In this document: in pieces, positions 20,622-30,740 of the stretch
Numbering within the stretch: position 1 is the stretch's first letter
Layout of the letters: the number at the start of each line of letters is the position of its first letter
DNA from: Beroe forskalii
Taxonomy: Eukaryota > Ctenophora > Nuda > Beroida > Beroidae
Reading direction: 5' to 3'
NCBI GenBank assembly: GCA_011033025.1
Contig: WFMF01000134.1
Location: 186,001 to 250,000, forward strand
Length of the DNA stretch: 64,000 bases
Translations under genes and position numbers: made by a program
Notes under the pieces: generated by a model
The model's database searches: none
Seen by the model: the letters and a program-made list of their open reading frames with translations, nothing else
Told to the model about the DNA's origin: nothing

Positions 20622-23600
20622 ACTGTTTTGACATATATTTACATTTTTGCTGAGAGCTTGCTTGGACTGAACGGGTTACGTCTGTTATCCTATTGTACAA
20701 TTCAAATGCTGTCATATGAAATGGATAGGATTCATTTGAATTAACCTCTTGAATAATCGCGTTGATGCGATCTTTGTCGTCAACGACAAAGTCACGTGGC
20801 ATTTTCAATTCCCTGCCAAACACCAAAAAGTTTGCAGAATGCCCAGTTCGCGTGGAAACAAGAGAATTCAAGGTGAATACGATGTATTTGACCCACAAAT
20901 CATAGTTTTTGAATTGCTCCTGCGACAGAGTCAATCTGAGGGCTGAGCCTATTTTCTTATTCATAGCCTCTGCTCGTCCATTGCCTTGACTATGGTATGG
21001 AGTAGTACGACAATTTTTTATGCCGAAAAGTTTAGCAATGGTAGCAAATAGTACAGATTCGAAGTTTTGATGTCTATCATGCAATACAGCCTCAGGTACG
21101 CCAAATTTTAGGATCCAATTATCAATAATACACTTCACAGTATCCTCTGCTTTCTGTGATTTAACTGGAACACATACAACGTAATTAGTAAACATGCATA
21201 CTATAGTAAGTAATGCTGTCATGTTTCTAGGCGTAGGCGTAGTGGAAGGAATAAGATGATCAATGGCAATGCATGAATTGAAATCTGAGTACACAATGGG
21301 TTTAAGCGGAGCTTGAAGGTAAGCAGTAGGCTGCTTATTCTTGCTGCATGTCCAACATGCGGCTACATATAGTTTGAAATGCAATTTCATTTTGTAGAAA
21401 TAGTACTGTTTAATGCATGATAAGTACGAAATTTCATACCCGCTATGACAGTTACTAATGGAGTCATGGTACATATACATAATGCTTTTTCTTAAACTGT
21501 GGGGAACAACTATCAGTTTTAAATATATGCCTTCATTAGTAATGTACTGCCTATAAAGTACGTCATACTTGGTAGACAATAAATTGAAGTTTTTCCAGTA
21601 ATGTAGAAGTTCTACGGGAGATTGAGTTTTATCAATATCGTCTGGTCGTTTGCCCTGCAAAACCCAATTAAGAACCTGCGAAAGAATCATATCTTTCATG
21701 GTTTCTTTTTTGATGTTCTCCAAGTCACAACTGAGAGTAGGATTAACGTACTTTGCTAACTTGACACTTGCAGTATTATCTATTGAAGAATCTACTTCGC
21801 TATCACTAGATGACTCCTCCTCTGAGGAGATGCTACTGCTACTGGAGTGTGAATCGATCACATTGTCAATCGAATTGACTTGAGTATGGACGGTTTTTTT
21901 GGTTTTTAGGAACGGGTACCGTGAAAGGAAGTCACAAACGATATTACGTTTGCCTTCTATGTGTACGATGTCCAAGTCAAATCCCGCCAGATCAGCAAGG
22001 CGTCGCTGCATGTAATCATTGCCTCGAGCAAAAATTGTATCAAAGTTTAATAACGCTTTGCAGTCCGTGAAAACTTTAACTTTTCTGCCTTGTACGTAAA
22101 TTTTCCAATGCATCAAAGCATTGTACATAGCCAAAAACTCCAATTTTGTGGCTCCAAGGAAACGCTGGTGATCAGGAACGGATTTCGAATAATATGAAAT
22201 TATACGTTTATGACCGTCCTGCCACTGATTGAGTGTCGCACCAAAGCCTAATTTACTGGCATCAATAGAAATTTCGTAAGGCAGCTCTGTTCTAGGTAAG
22301 GCAAGTATAATAGGACTTTCAATTAAGCACCGTTTCAAATCAATAAAACTTTGCTGACATTCATCGGTCCATAGGAATGGGCTATTTTTCTTAAGTAACC
22401 CATACAATGGGGCTGAACGGGCGGCTAAATTATCAATGAAACCACGATTGTAATTTATAAGCCCAAGAAATTGCTGTAATTTCTTTACGTTTTCTGGAGG
22501 ACTTAGGTCAGAAATGGCTTTTTTACGATTTTCGTCAATGCTTATCCCTTTTTCCGATAAGATAAAGCCAACAAATTTTATCTTTTTGCGCAGCAAAAAG
22601 GTTTTTTCTGGACAAAGTTTTAGATTGGCCCAAGAAAGTTTACGAAAAACGAATTCAAGGCGTTTCAAATGACTGTCAAAGTCATTAGATCCCAAAAGAA
22701 GGTCATCCACGTAAAAAATGAGATCTGAAAAGGGTACGCGTGCAAATAAATTAGCAATCACCCTTGACCATTGAGCCGAACTTGTTTTATGTCCCATAAT
22801 CAACCGTGCCCATTGATATCTACGGTTTTTGTAAGTGAACGCCGTGATTGGGCGGCTTTGATTGTCAAGCTCAATTTGCAAAAAGCTGGAGGTAAAATCA
22901 AAACTGCTTAGATATCGAGTGTTTTTGAAGTTGTCTAAGAGATGATTAATATTCGGAAGCTCATAATTATCCGGCAAACACTGTTTGTTTATCATTCTTG
23001 CATCACAAACGACCCTAAATTGGTTGTTACGTTTCGGAACGGCAAAAATCATAGAGTTCCACAGGGAATACGGACAATGTTCAATGATGCCGGCTGCCTC
23101 CATTGCGTCAATTTCTTCGTCAATAAATTGGGAAACGTGGTGGCTCATCGGACGTGAAGGGACCCATTTAGGCGTAGCATCATTTTTTAGACTGAATGAA
23201 GCTTTATAAAATTTGCATTTGCCTAAATCGAACCTGTTTTCAGAGAAGCAGTAACTAAATTTTTTAATCAAACTTTTTAATCTTAGCTTCTGATGGTCAG
23301 TTATGTCAATATCTTCTATTTTGAGTTTGTCATAAAGATCATCCATATTTGACCATTTGTGCACTGATTTATTCAATAAATCATCGCCGTTATTTAGATC
23401 TTTAAGGTCCAAATTAATAGAAGCAGATTTAGTAAAGCTGTGAGTTACATTGGAAACGGTATAAAACGGTTCAAATGGGCTGAGGAAGCCAATGAGTGCT
23501 CGCTTTTGAAGTACAACTTCATGATCATTGATATTTATGCATTTAAGCAGCAACTCATTTTTACATGTGTAAACCATGGCACTTGTCACGAATATGCCCT

Positions 23601-24225
23601 GTTCCAATTTAAGCTTGTTGGCAGCTTCTATAATTCCTTCATAATTAGTTTCTCGATCGACGAGAGGAATTTTGCATCTAACGTGCGAAATTGAATTGCT
23701 TGGAATGACGGTATTTTCAGCACAACGAACTTTTTGTTTCTTAACAAGGCTTCGCGGCTTATCTAGAAAATCCTGTTTTCCGTGTGGTGTATAAATCAAC
23801 CGTTCATTGACATCAATTATCATACCCAATTTGGTGAATACGTCCATCCCTAGTAAAAAATGATTATCCAGGTAATCACAAACTAAGTAGGAGTGGTTAA
23901 ATTTACAGTTAGCAAATTCCATTTCTAACGAAATTTCACCTCGAATAGCAACATTTTCTTTTGAAAGATTTTCAACTTTCGTGTACGTAGGTCTAACGTC
24001 CTGCATTAGTCCCTTTTCGAAAATAAATTTAGTATTTACTAAACTAATCGAAGCGCCAGTATCTATCATGCATATAGTGGTACTGTTATTGCATCTAGAT
24101 TCAACTAGGATATGCTTCGAAGGTTCTAACTTCGGTGCTTTATCATCATTTACAGGCCATGTCCCCTCGGACATGTTGATTGCACGGCAATCTCTATCGG
24201 TTACATGACCTACTGGGAGTTTAAA
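20614..24225 (-). CDS. pol: Pol polyprotein: protease, reverse transcriptase, RNase H, integrase
   Basis: Replicative polyprotein of a Ty3/gypsy-class element. Counting from the ATG at 24174, the aspartic protease has the DTGA motif at about residue 38. RT follows, with the YVDD catalytic box near residue 488 and preceding motifs such as SSFDFTSSFLQIEL. RNase H has SIDAS near 636 and downstream KLEF, FTDCKA and CDFLSR acidic residues. Integrase has the H..H..CWTC zinc-binding region and the catalytic triad in AIDHL, LHDRHQN and GRAEAMNK (about 969, 1028 and 1064). All key residues are present. The frame is open upstream to the TTTAAAC site at 24219-24225, where it would be entered by -1 frameshifting from gag. 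It ends prematurely at 20614, before the integrase tail, by an apparent one-base shift. Confidence 0.92.
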   Translation of the reverse strand, partial: FKLPVGHVTDRDCRAINMSEGTWPVNDDKAPKLEPSKHILVESRCNNSTTICMIDTGASISLVNTKFIFEKGLMQDVRPTYTKVENLSKENVAIRGEISLEMEFANCKFNHSYLVCDYLDNHFLLGMDVFTKLGMIIDVNERLIYTPHGKQDFLDKPRSLVKKQKVRCAENTVIPSNSISHVRCKIPLVDRETNYEGIIEAANKLKLEQGIFVTSAMVYTCKNELLLKCININDHEVVLQKRALIGFLSPFEPFYTVSNVTHSFTKSASINLDLKDLNNGDDLLNKSVHKWSNMDDLYDKLKIEDIDITDHQKLRLKSLIKKFSYCFSENRFDLGKCKFYKASFSLKNDATPKWVPSRPMSHHVSQFIDEEIDAMEAAGIIEHCPYSLWNSMIFAVPKRNNQFRVVCDARMINKQCLPDNYELPNINHLLDNFKNTRYLSSFDFTSSFLQIELDNQSRPITAFTYKNRRYQWARLIMGHKTSSAQWSRVIANLFARVPFSDLIFYVDDLLLGSNDFDSHLKRLEFVFRKLSWANLKLCPEKTFLLRKKIKFVGFILSEKGISIDENRKKAISDLSPPENVKKLQQFLGLINYNRGFIDNLAARSAPLYGLLKKNSPFLWTDECQQSFIDLKRCLIESPIILALPRTELPYEISIDASKLGFGATLNQWQDGHKRIISYYSKSVPDHQRFLGATKLEFLAMYNALMHWKIYVQGRKVKVFTDCKALLNFDTIFARGNDYMQRRLADLAGFDLDIVHIEGKRNIVCDFLSRYPFLKTKKTVHTQVNSIDNVIDSHSSSSSISSEEESSSDSEVDSSIDNTASVKLAKYVNPTLSCDLENIKKETMKDMILSQVLNWVLQGKRPDDIDKTQSPVELLHYWKNFNLLSTKYDVLYRQYITNEGIYLKLIVVPHSLRKSIMYMYHDSISNCHSGYEISYLSCIKQYYFYKMKLHFKLYVAACWTCSKNKQPTAYLQAPLKPIVYSDFNSCIAIDHLIPSTTPTPRNMTALLTIVCMFTNYVVCVPVKSQKAEDTVKCIIDNWILKFGVPEAVLHDRHQNFESVLFATIAKLFGIKNCRTTPYHSQGNGRAEAMNKKIGSALRLTLSQEQFKNYDLWVKYIVFTLNSLVSTRTGHSANFLVFGRELKMPRDFVVDDKDRINAIIQEVNSNESYPFHMTAFELYNRITDVTRSVQASSQQKCKYMSKQYV

Positions 24226-25469
24226 GCAGCACCGTGATCAGCATTGGTAAAGTTTTGAGAGTTGGTGGCATGGGATATGCCATAATCGAAATTATGCCGT
24301 CCTCTACTTCTCTGCGGTCTAGAGTTCATCATGGCTCTGCCATGACCATTACCAAAATTGTTGTTAAATTGCCCATTTCTGTAATTGGAGTTGTATGATT
24401 GAGTTCTACAATCTCTAGCGTAGTGCCCGAAACGTTGACAATTATAACACTGGATGTTAGATCTGTCTAACCCACGGCCTCTACCGCGGTTATTTACGTT
24501 ATACACTCTATGAGACGATGGATTGAAAGGTAGATCTCTGTGGGAATATGAATCGTTATAATATCTATCCCGACGGAAATTCCTGTCACGTGAAGTTGAT
24601 CGTGAGCGACCTCCTGAACGAGCACTATTGGGTGAGCGTGACCTAGACCTGCTAGATCTCGACGCTACACTATTAGAACGAGATGATGAAGGCGAGCCTT
24701 CAGCAAATCGAACATGATTCTTCGTGTCATGCGTGTCAGAATACTCAAAATCACTAGAACGACGGCGAGTCCGTTCAGAAGAGCGTGTCGAACGTCTATC
24801 TAAGCGTGGTTTTCTAGGCCTGCTAGGACGCAAGTTCTCTGGAGATGCAGTTTCCGTCGACTTGACTTTTAAAATGGGTTCAATCGACGTTGAGGGATTC
24901 ACGATACGTTTTTGAACCGATTCTAGTTTCTTGGCATGATCTACAGCCTCATCGAATGTCGTAACATTCGATTCATTAAGTTTAATCCTCAGATTAATAT
25001 CCTTAATGCCTTGCAAAATTGCCATTAGACAATTTTCCTCTCTAGAGGTCTCATCTTTAAAAGCAATGGTGGCCAGTTCATGCAATCTAAATGCATATTC
25101 AGCGACTGATTCGTCACCCTTCTGCTTGCAAGCAAGCACTTCTGCGCGTTTCGGAATGGATTCGCTGGAAGGATAGTAGGCTTCAATAAACTTTTTACAA
25201 AAAAGTTCTGGAGACCTCTTTTCTTCTGCAGACAAAGACACTTTATCTAACTTTTTGTACGTTTCGTCATCCACCATCGCCAAAAAACAGTAATGCATAT
25301 TCGGATTTTGTAATTTCGTAAGTTGCACGTACTCCGTGAACCGTTTACAAAATCTTGTGAAGTTATCTCCTGCTTCAAAATCACGCGGTTTGAGCATCAA
25401 ACGTGGAGTGGGGCCAGGCCCCATCGATTGATAATGACCATCATTAATTTCAGTAATTTGTTCAAACAA
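24210..25469 (-). CDS. gag: Gag structural protein with CCHC zinc knuckle
   Basis: Capsid/nucleocapsid precursor that would form the particle and bind the genomic RNA. The first 190 residues have the Ty3/gypsy-type capsid pattern, including FCKKFIEAYY and the ESVAEYAFRLHELA helix. A Ser/Arg-rich linker follows (about residues 215-310), then one zinc knuckle, CYNCQRFGHYARDC, at about 340-353 and an Arg/Gly/Asn-rich tail. The first ATG in frame is codon 16 (25424). The frame stays open further upstream without an ATG, past TTG at 25469, so either translation starts at 25424 (about 404 residues) or a spliced leader exon supplies the start. The stop at 24210 directly follows the slippery heptamer used to enter pol. 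No interruption is seen. Confidence 0.88.
   Translation of the reverse strand: MFEQITEINDGHYQSMGPGPTPRLMLKPRDFEAGDNFTRFCKRFTEYVQLTKLQNPNMHYCFLAMVDDETYKKLDKVSLSAEEKRSPELFCKKFIEAYYPSSESIPKRAEVLACKQKGDESVAEYAFRLHELATIAFKDETSREENCLMAILQGIKDINLRIKLNESNVTTFDEAVDHAKKLESVQKRIVNPSTSIEPILKVKSTETASPENLRPSRPRKPRLDRRSTRSSERTRRRSSDFEYSDTHDTKNHVRFAEGSPSSSRSNSVASRSSRSRSRSPNSARSGGRSRSTSRDRNFRRDRYYNDSYSHRDLPFNPSSHRVYNVNNRGRGRGLDRSNIQCYNCQRFGHYARDCRTQSYNSNYRNGQFNNNFGNGHGRAMMNSRPQRSRGRHNFDYGISHATNSQNFTNADHGAALNSQ
24219..24225 (-). promoter_or_regulatory. Programmed -1 ribosomal frameshift site TTTAAAC
   Basis: The heptamer is read T TTA AAC in the gag frame, six bases before the gag TAG stop (24210-24212). Slipping back one base enters exactly the pol frame, which is open from this point. 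Downstream are a GATTGC-CGT-GCAATC hairpin and a CATGTCC-GAGG-GGACATG stem, possible stimulators, though the spacing is longer than usual. TTTAAAC is an established efficient slippery heptamer. Confidence 0.8.
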
Positions 25470-26539
25470 AAAGTTGTTTTCAGAGTTACTCGCACTGCGA
25501 GTTTTTCCTGTATTAGGACGCTGGTGTTGATTTAGAGTGCGAGGCGAAGCGAAGCTGAGCCGAGTGCTCTAAATCACATTTCTGCGGTGAGTCTGAGCTT
25601 CTAAAGTACTATAGTAGTCGAACGGTGTACACATGACACACCCTGTACACAACAAGCACACATTACCTTATATGGTAATACATGGTAATGCTTGTTTACA
25701 CATAACTAAAAAGCGCATAACTCAGCCGTTTTTTGAGCAATTTTGATCAAATTTTCAGGATATTACGGGCAAGATATGACCAATATAATCCTGGAGTAGC
25801 TAACATTTTTGACCTTCAGAAATTGAGATATGACAAATAAACCGTGGTTTTGTTTTAAAGTTACCGCTTATTAATAACTGGTTTTTCGGTCAAAACTCCG
25901 CTTCTGGAGCTCAAAAATGAATCTAAACTTCACTGAGATGTTGCTCTTATCTAGCTCTAAATATCCTGAAAGTTTCATCAAGTTTGCTCAAAAAACCTCG
26001 GAGATATGCACATTTTTGTAACGCAAAAGCAAAGGTCGCATAGATTTACATAATAATGTTGTGTCATGACAGACACATGATATAAAACGCGTGTAGAACA
26101 CGACTCTACACATATAGTACTACCCTTTAAATCGATCAAAACTTGTCGTGAGACTACTATAGCATTAACATTGTCAATCATATTTCATGTGCAAAGTTCA
26201 ACGTATCAGATCGTGTGCTAGGAAAATAGCTCTTAACTCGCGAAGAAAAGCTGAACAGTTGCGCGTAAGATGTAATCATAATAAATTATCAGCTTAATGT
26301 AAAGATTACATTAAGAAACCAAAGTTAGACAGAAATAGTAAAGCATGGTCAGGGGATTGGCGCCGGTCACTCACATCAACAGAATTTGAGACAAATTATA
26401 TACCATAAAATTGTCGAAGTGAAATCTGAGAAGTAGTCTGACCGTAAATACAGTACTAAAGTGCGAGTAAAGTGTGACTAAAGTGTGACTAAAGTGTGAC
26501 TAAAGTGAGAGTAAAGTGAGAGTAAGAGTGGTCTGGTTG
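25470..26539 (-). other. Region upstream of gag; no LTR or primer-binding site identified
   Basis: This would be leader or 5' LTR if the element were intact, but I find no match to the 3' LTR. An inverted repeat GATTTAGAG/CTCTAAATC (25529-25537 and 25567-25575) encloses a CGAAGCGAAGC stretch. The rest is AT-rich. A short AAAGTGTGACT tandem lies at about 26455-26530, next to family A copy 2. The element's upstream boundary must lie in or near this region. Confidence 0.5.
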
Positions 26540-27105
26540 TTAGTCAGGAGAGACCCCTTGCGATACGATCGTCGATCGCCACTCTGAGTAGCTGGTGAGG
26601 TTTACGTCAATGGGTCAGACAACGCCGGACAAGTGTGGTGAGAATATAGGGGAAGTGTGTATATTGCGTGAGAACCTCAGGTGAGAATTACATTTATGCG
26701 GCATGGAGCACTGTGAATTATAGGGAGATCTAGAACTGGGCCTAAAATTTGTGTATTTTGTGATAGAAGGTCACTATACACATTGACGCAGACGACCACT
26801 GTTGTTATGATGTAAAAACTTGCCGGCACAACACGTTACATGATCTGCGGACATTACTATTCAGGCCACTGCATGCCAGGAGACTACTCGGATGTTATAA
26901 GTATAACAGTACCTTATGTTTGATAGGGCGTGCGGTGGACTTATGGGTGGCAATTTAGAAAATTTAATGCCTGGGACTCATACGTGGGCAAAATGCGTGA
27001 AGAGACGCAGGAAAAGGGATTTAGGAATATGGGACTGATTTTTTGTAAGATAATCTCGTTTCCAGCGGGCTCAAAGTGGTGTTACTCCCACAAGATGAAC
27101 CTTTT
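26540..27105. repeat. Dispersed repeat family A, copy 2
   Basis: Same orientation and order of landmarks as 2732-3505 (GTAGCTGG, GGGTCAGACAACG, TTGACGCAGACGACCACTG, TGATAGGGC), moderately diverged. It lacks the internal tandem duplication of copy 1. No coding function is visible. Confidence 0.7.
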
Positions 27106-27910
27106 AGGTTAGGATTGTATAATTATCTATTTAGACTCGGGGATGTGGTAGGAAATGCTTAAGCGATTATTAGGGAAATTTGGGACTCAAATAAGTACAG
27201 GGAACTTCAAAAGTCTTGTCGGGATCAAGTAATACCGAGTCAGCTGGTTTGTGATTCTTTACCGGTAAACTGGATCATTAACGCCGGGATTGTCTTACAA
27301 AATTTTAATGGTGTACACCAAGTCCAGATAAATGAGACGGAGTTGGAGAGTAAAGACCGCTGAGATTAATGACTATTTAATATTCAATCGGACGAGGGTC
27401 CGATCATATGATAAGAAAAGTCAGAGAGACTTCAATTTGTATGTCAGACTGTGTGTATGGTTTTTTTTTGACACATTTTTTTCCTTTGGCCCGAGGGCTC
27501 GGCCCTCAATCCGTGGGTGCCGGAGTCTCTTAGTATTCGTGTTTATCTTTCCAGAAAATATCGCCCGAAGATGTTTTCTCACAGGAACTTATTATCGGAG
27601 TATGGGCTAATAGAAAAGGAGGTTATTAGGAAAATTTTACACTTCACAAGATGGGGTTCGTTGGTAACCATGGTGATCAAAATCGATAGGGGATATTCAT
27701 TTGTACGAAGGGGACAAAAGAAAATGAGTTACGGTTACTTTCCCCTTCAGTTTAACTGAAGAATACCGGGGATCGCAAATGGAGATTCTAGGTACGGATA
27801 TTAGGGGGTTTAAACTTTAACAGCTGGCTCCTCTTGCGCTCATGAGCTCGCAAGGGGGAGCAATCAACAACGATAATTAGAGGAGTAAAATTGATTAACG
27901 AAGAGGGCTA
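27106..27910. other. Intergenic stretch, no gene recognised
   Basis: Open frames at 27332-27759 have no recognisable motif and include low-complexity T runs. I see no regulatory or structural signal strong enough to name. Confidence 0.4.
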
Positions 27911-29529
27911 CCTTAGTGGTAGAAATTATGATGTGTACTTATTAAGACGAATGAAATTATGATCGGTACTAATTATGATGAAAAAATTTTGGGGTTAAAA
28001 CAAACCTTTTTGGTGAACAACCAAGTGGAATGAAATTTCATTATTTTTTAACCATTTTACCCGGCCCTTTGAACCAAAATTTTCCAGAATCCTCCGACAT
28101 TTGATCAAAAATCATAAAATAAGCCTTGATGCCGGCTATTTTCTGACAAAATCATTTCTTTTAGCATGATTTACATCCATAATTGTGCTAACTTTCAACA
28201 TCACGGTGATTGGGAAGTTGATTTTATGTCAATATCATGCCTACACATTCACTTACACTCAGTTTTTTTTATAAGAAACTTATTGAAATCCTAGGCTACA
28301 AGTTTCTTATTTTTTCACGATTTTGAGCCTAAAAGTTTCTTAATCGGTTTCTTAATTCTACATACCGACATACCGTACAGCAAAATGTCTAAGAAATTTC
28401 CAAGAACCTACTGTGTAGACTGTAGTTGAGGATTAGAATCGAACCTTCTGATATTTTCAGTTAAATTATACACTTTTTAAGCATGTACCTATCTTAAAAG
28501 ATTTGTGCAGCTGTAGGTATACAATAATGTTCAGGGATCTTCATCAAATGTTCTTCCAAAAAAGTTTGAAATTTTGAAATCATATCTAAATCCTATAATG
28601 CTTAATGCTTGGAACTATTGGAAATAGATATGGAACTGTAATACTAATAGTGTCCTGTCGCAACAACAATTTCTAAATTTCTGTTTTGTGCTTTAGTATC
28701 TGGCATGTTACTTTAAACCGACAAATCATGAGAGATTCATTTTCTAAATTTCTATGCTGTATGGTCAATTATCACATAGTATCCAGTGTAATACTGTAAT
28801 AGGAGTCCAATAGAAGTACTAGATTAGTTTCGGAATGTTCACAATCAAAAAAAGTGGGGGTCTGGGGGCGCAGCCCCATAAGCCGACGTATCATGTTAAA
28901 AGAATTTCAGTTGCAATAGGATTTTATAGACAAATTTCAAAATTCTAGGCTAGAAGTTTCTTAATTTCTTAATTGTAAATCAGTGAAGTTTCTTAATTTT
29001 TCCGAAATTCTAGGCTAAGTTTCTTAAATTTTCGGAAATCCTAGGCTTAGTTTCTTATAGACAGTTTCTTATAAAAAAAACTGAGTGTATTGTTTTTCGA
29101 CCGATGTTGTCTGTGTTTTCATTTTGGATCAAATGTAAATTTGGTATTTGATAAGGTCTGGCAGTAGGGCAGCTAATTTGGAGGTTAGGGCCTTGATTAT
29201 TGGTATCAACTAAGTTGAGTGAAACTCCGTTATTTATTGCAACTCCATGATATGATAACACCGCAACCTTTGATTTTTAAAACTTGCTGATTGAAGTTGT
29301 ATTACAAAGATGTAAAAAGGGCCTTGGAGCCAACCATAATTTTTTGCAACATGGTCATCCCGGTTGTTTCAACATGTTTTCTAAAAGTCTAAATAATGGT
29401 CGAATTTTGAGAAAGTATAAATCATGATCTGTAGAAATTATGATGTGTAGAATTTATGATGCGTACTAATTATGATCATTTTATGAAAATAATCATAATT
29501 AGTACGCATCATAATTTCTACCACTAAGG
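27911..29529. mobile_element. TA-flanked inverted-repeat element (TIR CCTTAGTGGTAGAAATTATG)
   Basis: The left end CCTTAGTGGTAGAAATTATG at 27911 is mirrored at the right end (to 29529). Each end is bordered by TA (27909-27910 and 29530-29531), the target duplication of the Tc1/mariner superfamily. No transposase frame; a miniature, non-autonomous element. A second element is inserted inside it (28256-29087), which accounts for about half its length. The right end carries an additional internal inverted copy of the terminal motif. Confidence 0.8.
28256..29087. mobile_element. Nested TA-flanked element (TIR CACTCAGTTTTTTTTATAAG)
   Basis: The termini CACTCAG..TTATAAGAAACT are perfect inverted copies over about 25 bases, bordered by TA on both sides (28254-28255 and 29088-29089). 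Subterminal AAGTTTCTTA and CCTAGGCT motifs recur several times in both orientations. It contains a GGGGTCTGGGGGCGCAGCCCC hairpin-like block near 28857-28879. No coding frame is visible. It sits inside 27911-29529, so it is the younger insertion. Confidence 0.85.
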
Positions 29530-30544
29530 TATATCAGTTTTCAAAAGGGAATAATAATTAGGAATTATATGATTATTGTTTATATGATTAGTTTGTACTG
29601 AGGGGAAATTGGTAGGCTTAATGGGGTTAAATTGGGACTAAAAAGGGGCCTGAAAATTTTATGGGGGTTTGAAATGCCTTGTTGTCAGGCGACGCCTGAC
29701 AACATCCGAAAGTTTACACGCACTAGGGATGGATGGACCGTCACCATGACGTCATTCACCGGGTATGTAATGGGGTATGGGTGACAATGTTCCACTTATC
29801 AGACGGGAGCGAGGTATAATTGGAGTTTGAGGACCGTGACCTGTAAAGAATGGGTTAATAGTATGATACACAAGTTGATATCATTGTAATTTCCATAATC
29901 GCATTAAAATTGCACTGACCTGGGCATACGGAGCGTGGTATAGTTGTTGTAGCGAATCATACTCCTTTTATTATTTTAGCCCCCTTCCAGCAGGCGCCCC
30001 TGCGGATCTAATTTGGCAGGATTTGTCTTGAGGACAAATATCGCTGTCTGAGGCACTGATTTGACTCTATATCAATCCTGCGGAAATGAAGGCCGAACCT
30101 GCGTAATCCAGCTCACTTAATTACATAATTAAGTTAAAGCTTGTTGACGAATACTGCGAATTGTGGTCAAATCCTGCGTCGCCCCACCACCGACAGAGCA
30201 TGGTTATACCATTTTGGCAGGTTTCTTCTCCTAAATTTTGATTCAATTTTCGCGGGTTGCTGATCGAAAGCGCAGGATTAATGAGTAAAATCCTGGAAGT
30301 TCCGGAGATTTGATTAAGGCAGTCGTGAATTGCTTCCGCAGGATTATCGATTAACTTGAGGTGTAAACTAATTGCATTTACACCAATTTTCTGTAGCACT
30401 ATCATATTATGTTTATATGTTCATTCTTACATTCCCTTACACACAATATTTTGTGCACACCACGAACTTTGTTCTCTTGTTGTAGACTTTGCTTCGCAGA
30501 GAGATGTGAAAATTTGAATGGCATTCAATCGTCATTCCCAAGTT
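29530..30544. other. Intergenic stretch with one perfect palindrome
   Basis: No gene is recognised. TGTTGTCAGGCG-A-CGCCTGACAACA (29680-29704) is a 12-bp-arm palindrome. Between about 30000 and 30350 the motif AATCCTGCG or its complement CGCAGGATT occurs about eight times, suggesting small dispersed inverted units. The frame at 30121-30405 overlaps these and is not called. Confidence 0.45.
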
Positions 30545-30740
30545 TTCATTTGCGAATGACAAATGTGAAATGACAAATAGCAAAATGGCAAATTACGCCA
30601 CCAAAAACCAGAAAAATGTCACCAAAACCGGCGATAGTCGCCAAAAACCGGCAAAAAGTCACAAAAACTGGCAAAAAGTCGCCAAAAGCGACAAAATTAA
30701 AGTCGCAAAAATAGAATTTGGAGAATGAAAATTTCATATT
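30545..30740. repeat. Degenerate ~20-bp tandem repeat (GTCGCCAAAAACCGGCAAAAA type)
   Basis: About eight imperfect units alternating GTCRCCAAAA and ACCGGCAAAAA or close variants. The style resembles the spacer segments of the GGTACC array at 36565-37660 (CGCCAAAAATCACC). Confidence 0.6.

Larger units (their letters stand above)
14119..25580 (-). mobile_element. Errantivirus-like Ty3/gypsy retroelement with env and an extra ORF
   Basis: Minus-strand order is gag (25.4-24.2 kb), pol (24.2-19.8), env in two frames (19.2-17.5), an unknown ORF (17.1-15.7), a long 3' UTR, polypurine tract and LTR. The pol domain order protease-RT-RNase H-integrase and a CCHC knuckle in Gag are typical of Metaviridae (Ty3/gypsy); the env gene makes it errantivirus-like. 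Gag and the catalytic domains are intact, but the integrase tail and env each carry a frame break. No 5' LTR or primer-binding site was found to the right, so the upstream end is undefined and the element may be truncated or interrupted there. Confidence 0.85.

Noticed and set aside
26350-26375. TGGCGCCGGTCACTC on the plus strand, resembling a tRNA primer-binding site
   Set aside because: It is in the wrong orientation for the minus-strand retroelement, matches a tRNA 3' end only at the first bases, and has no adjacent LTR.
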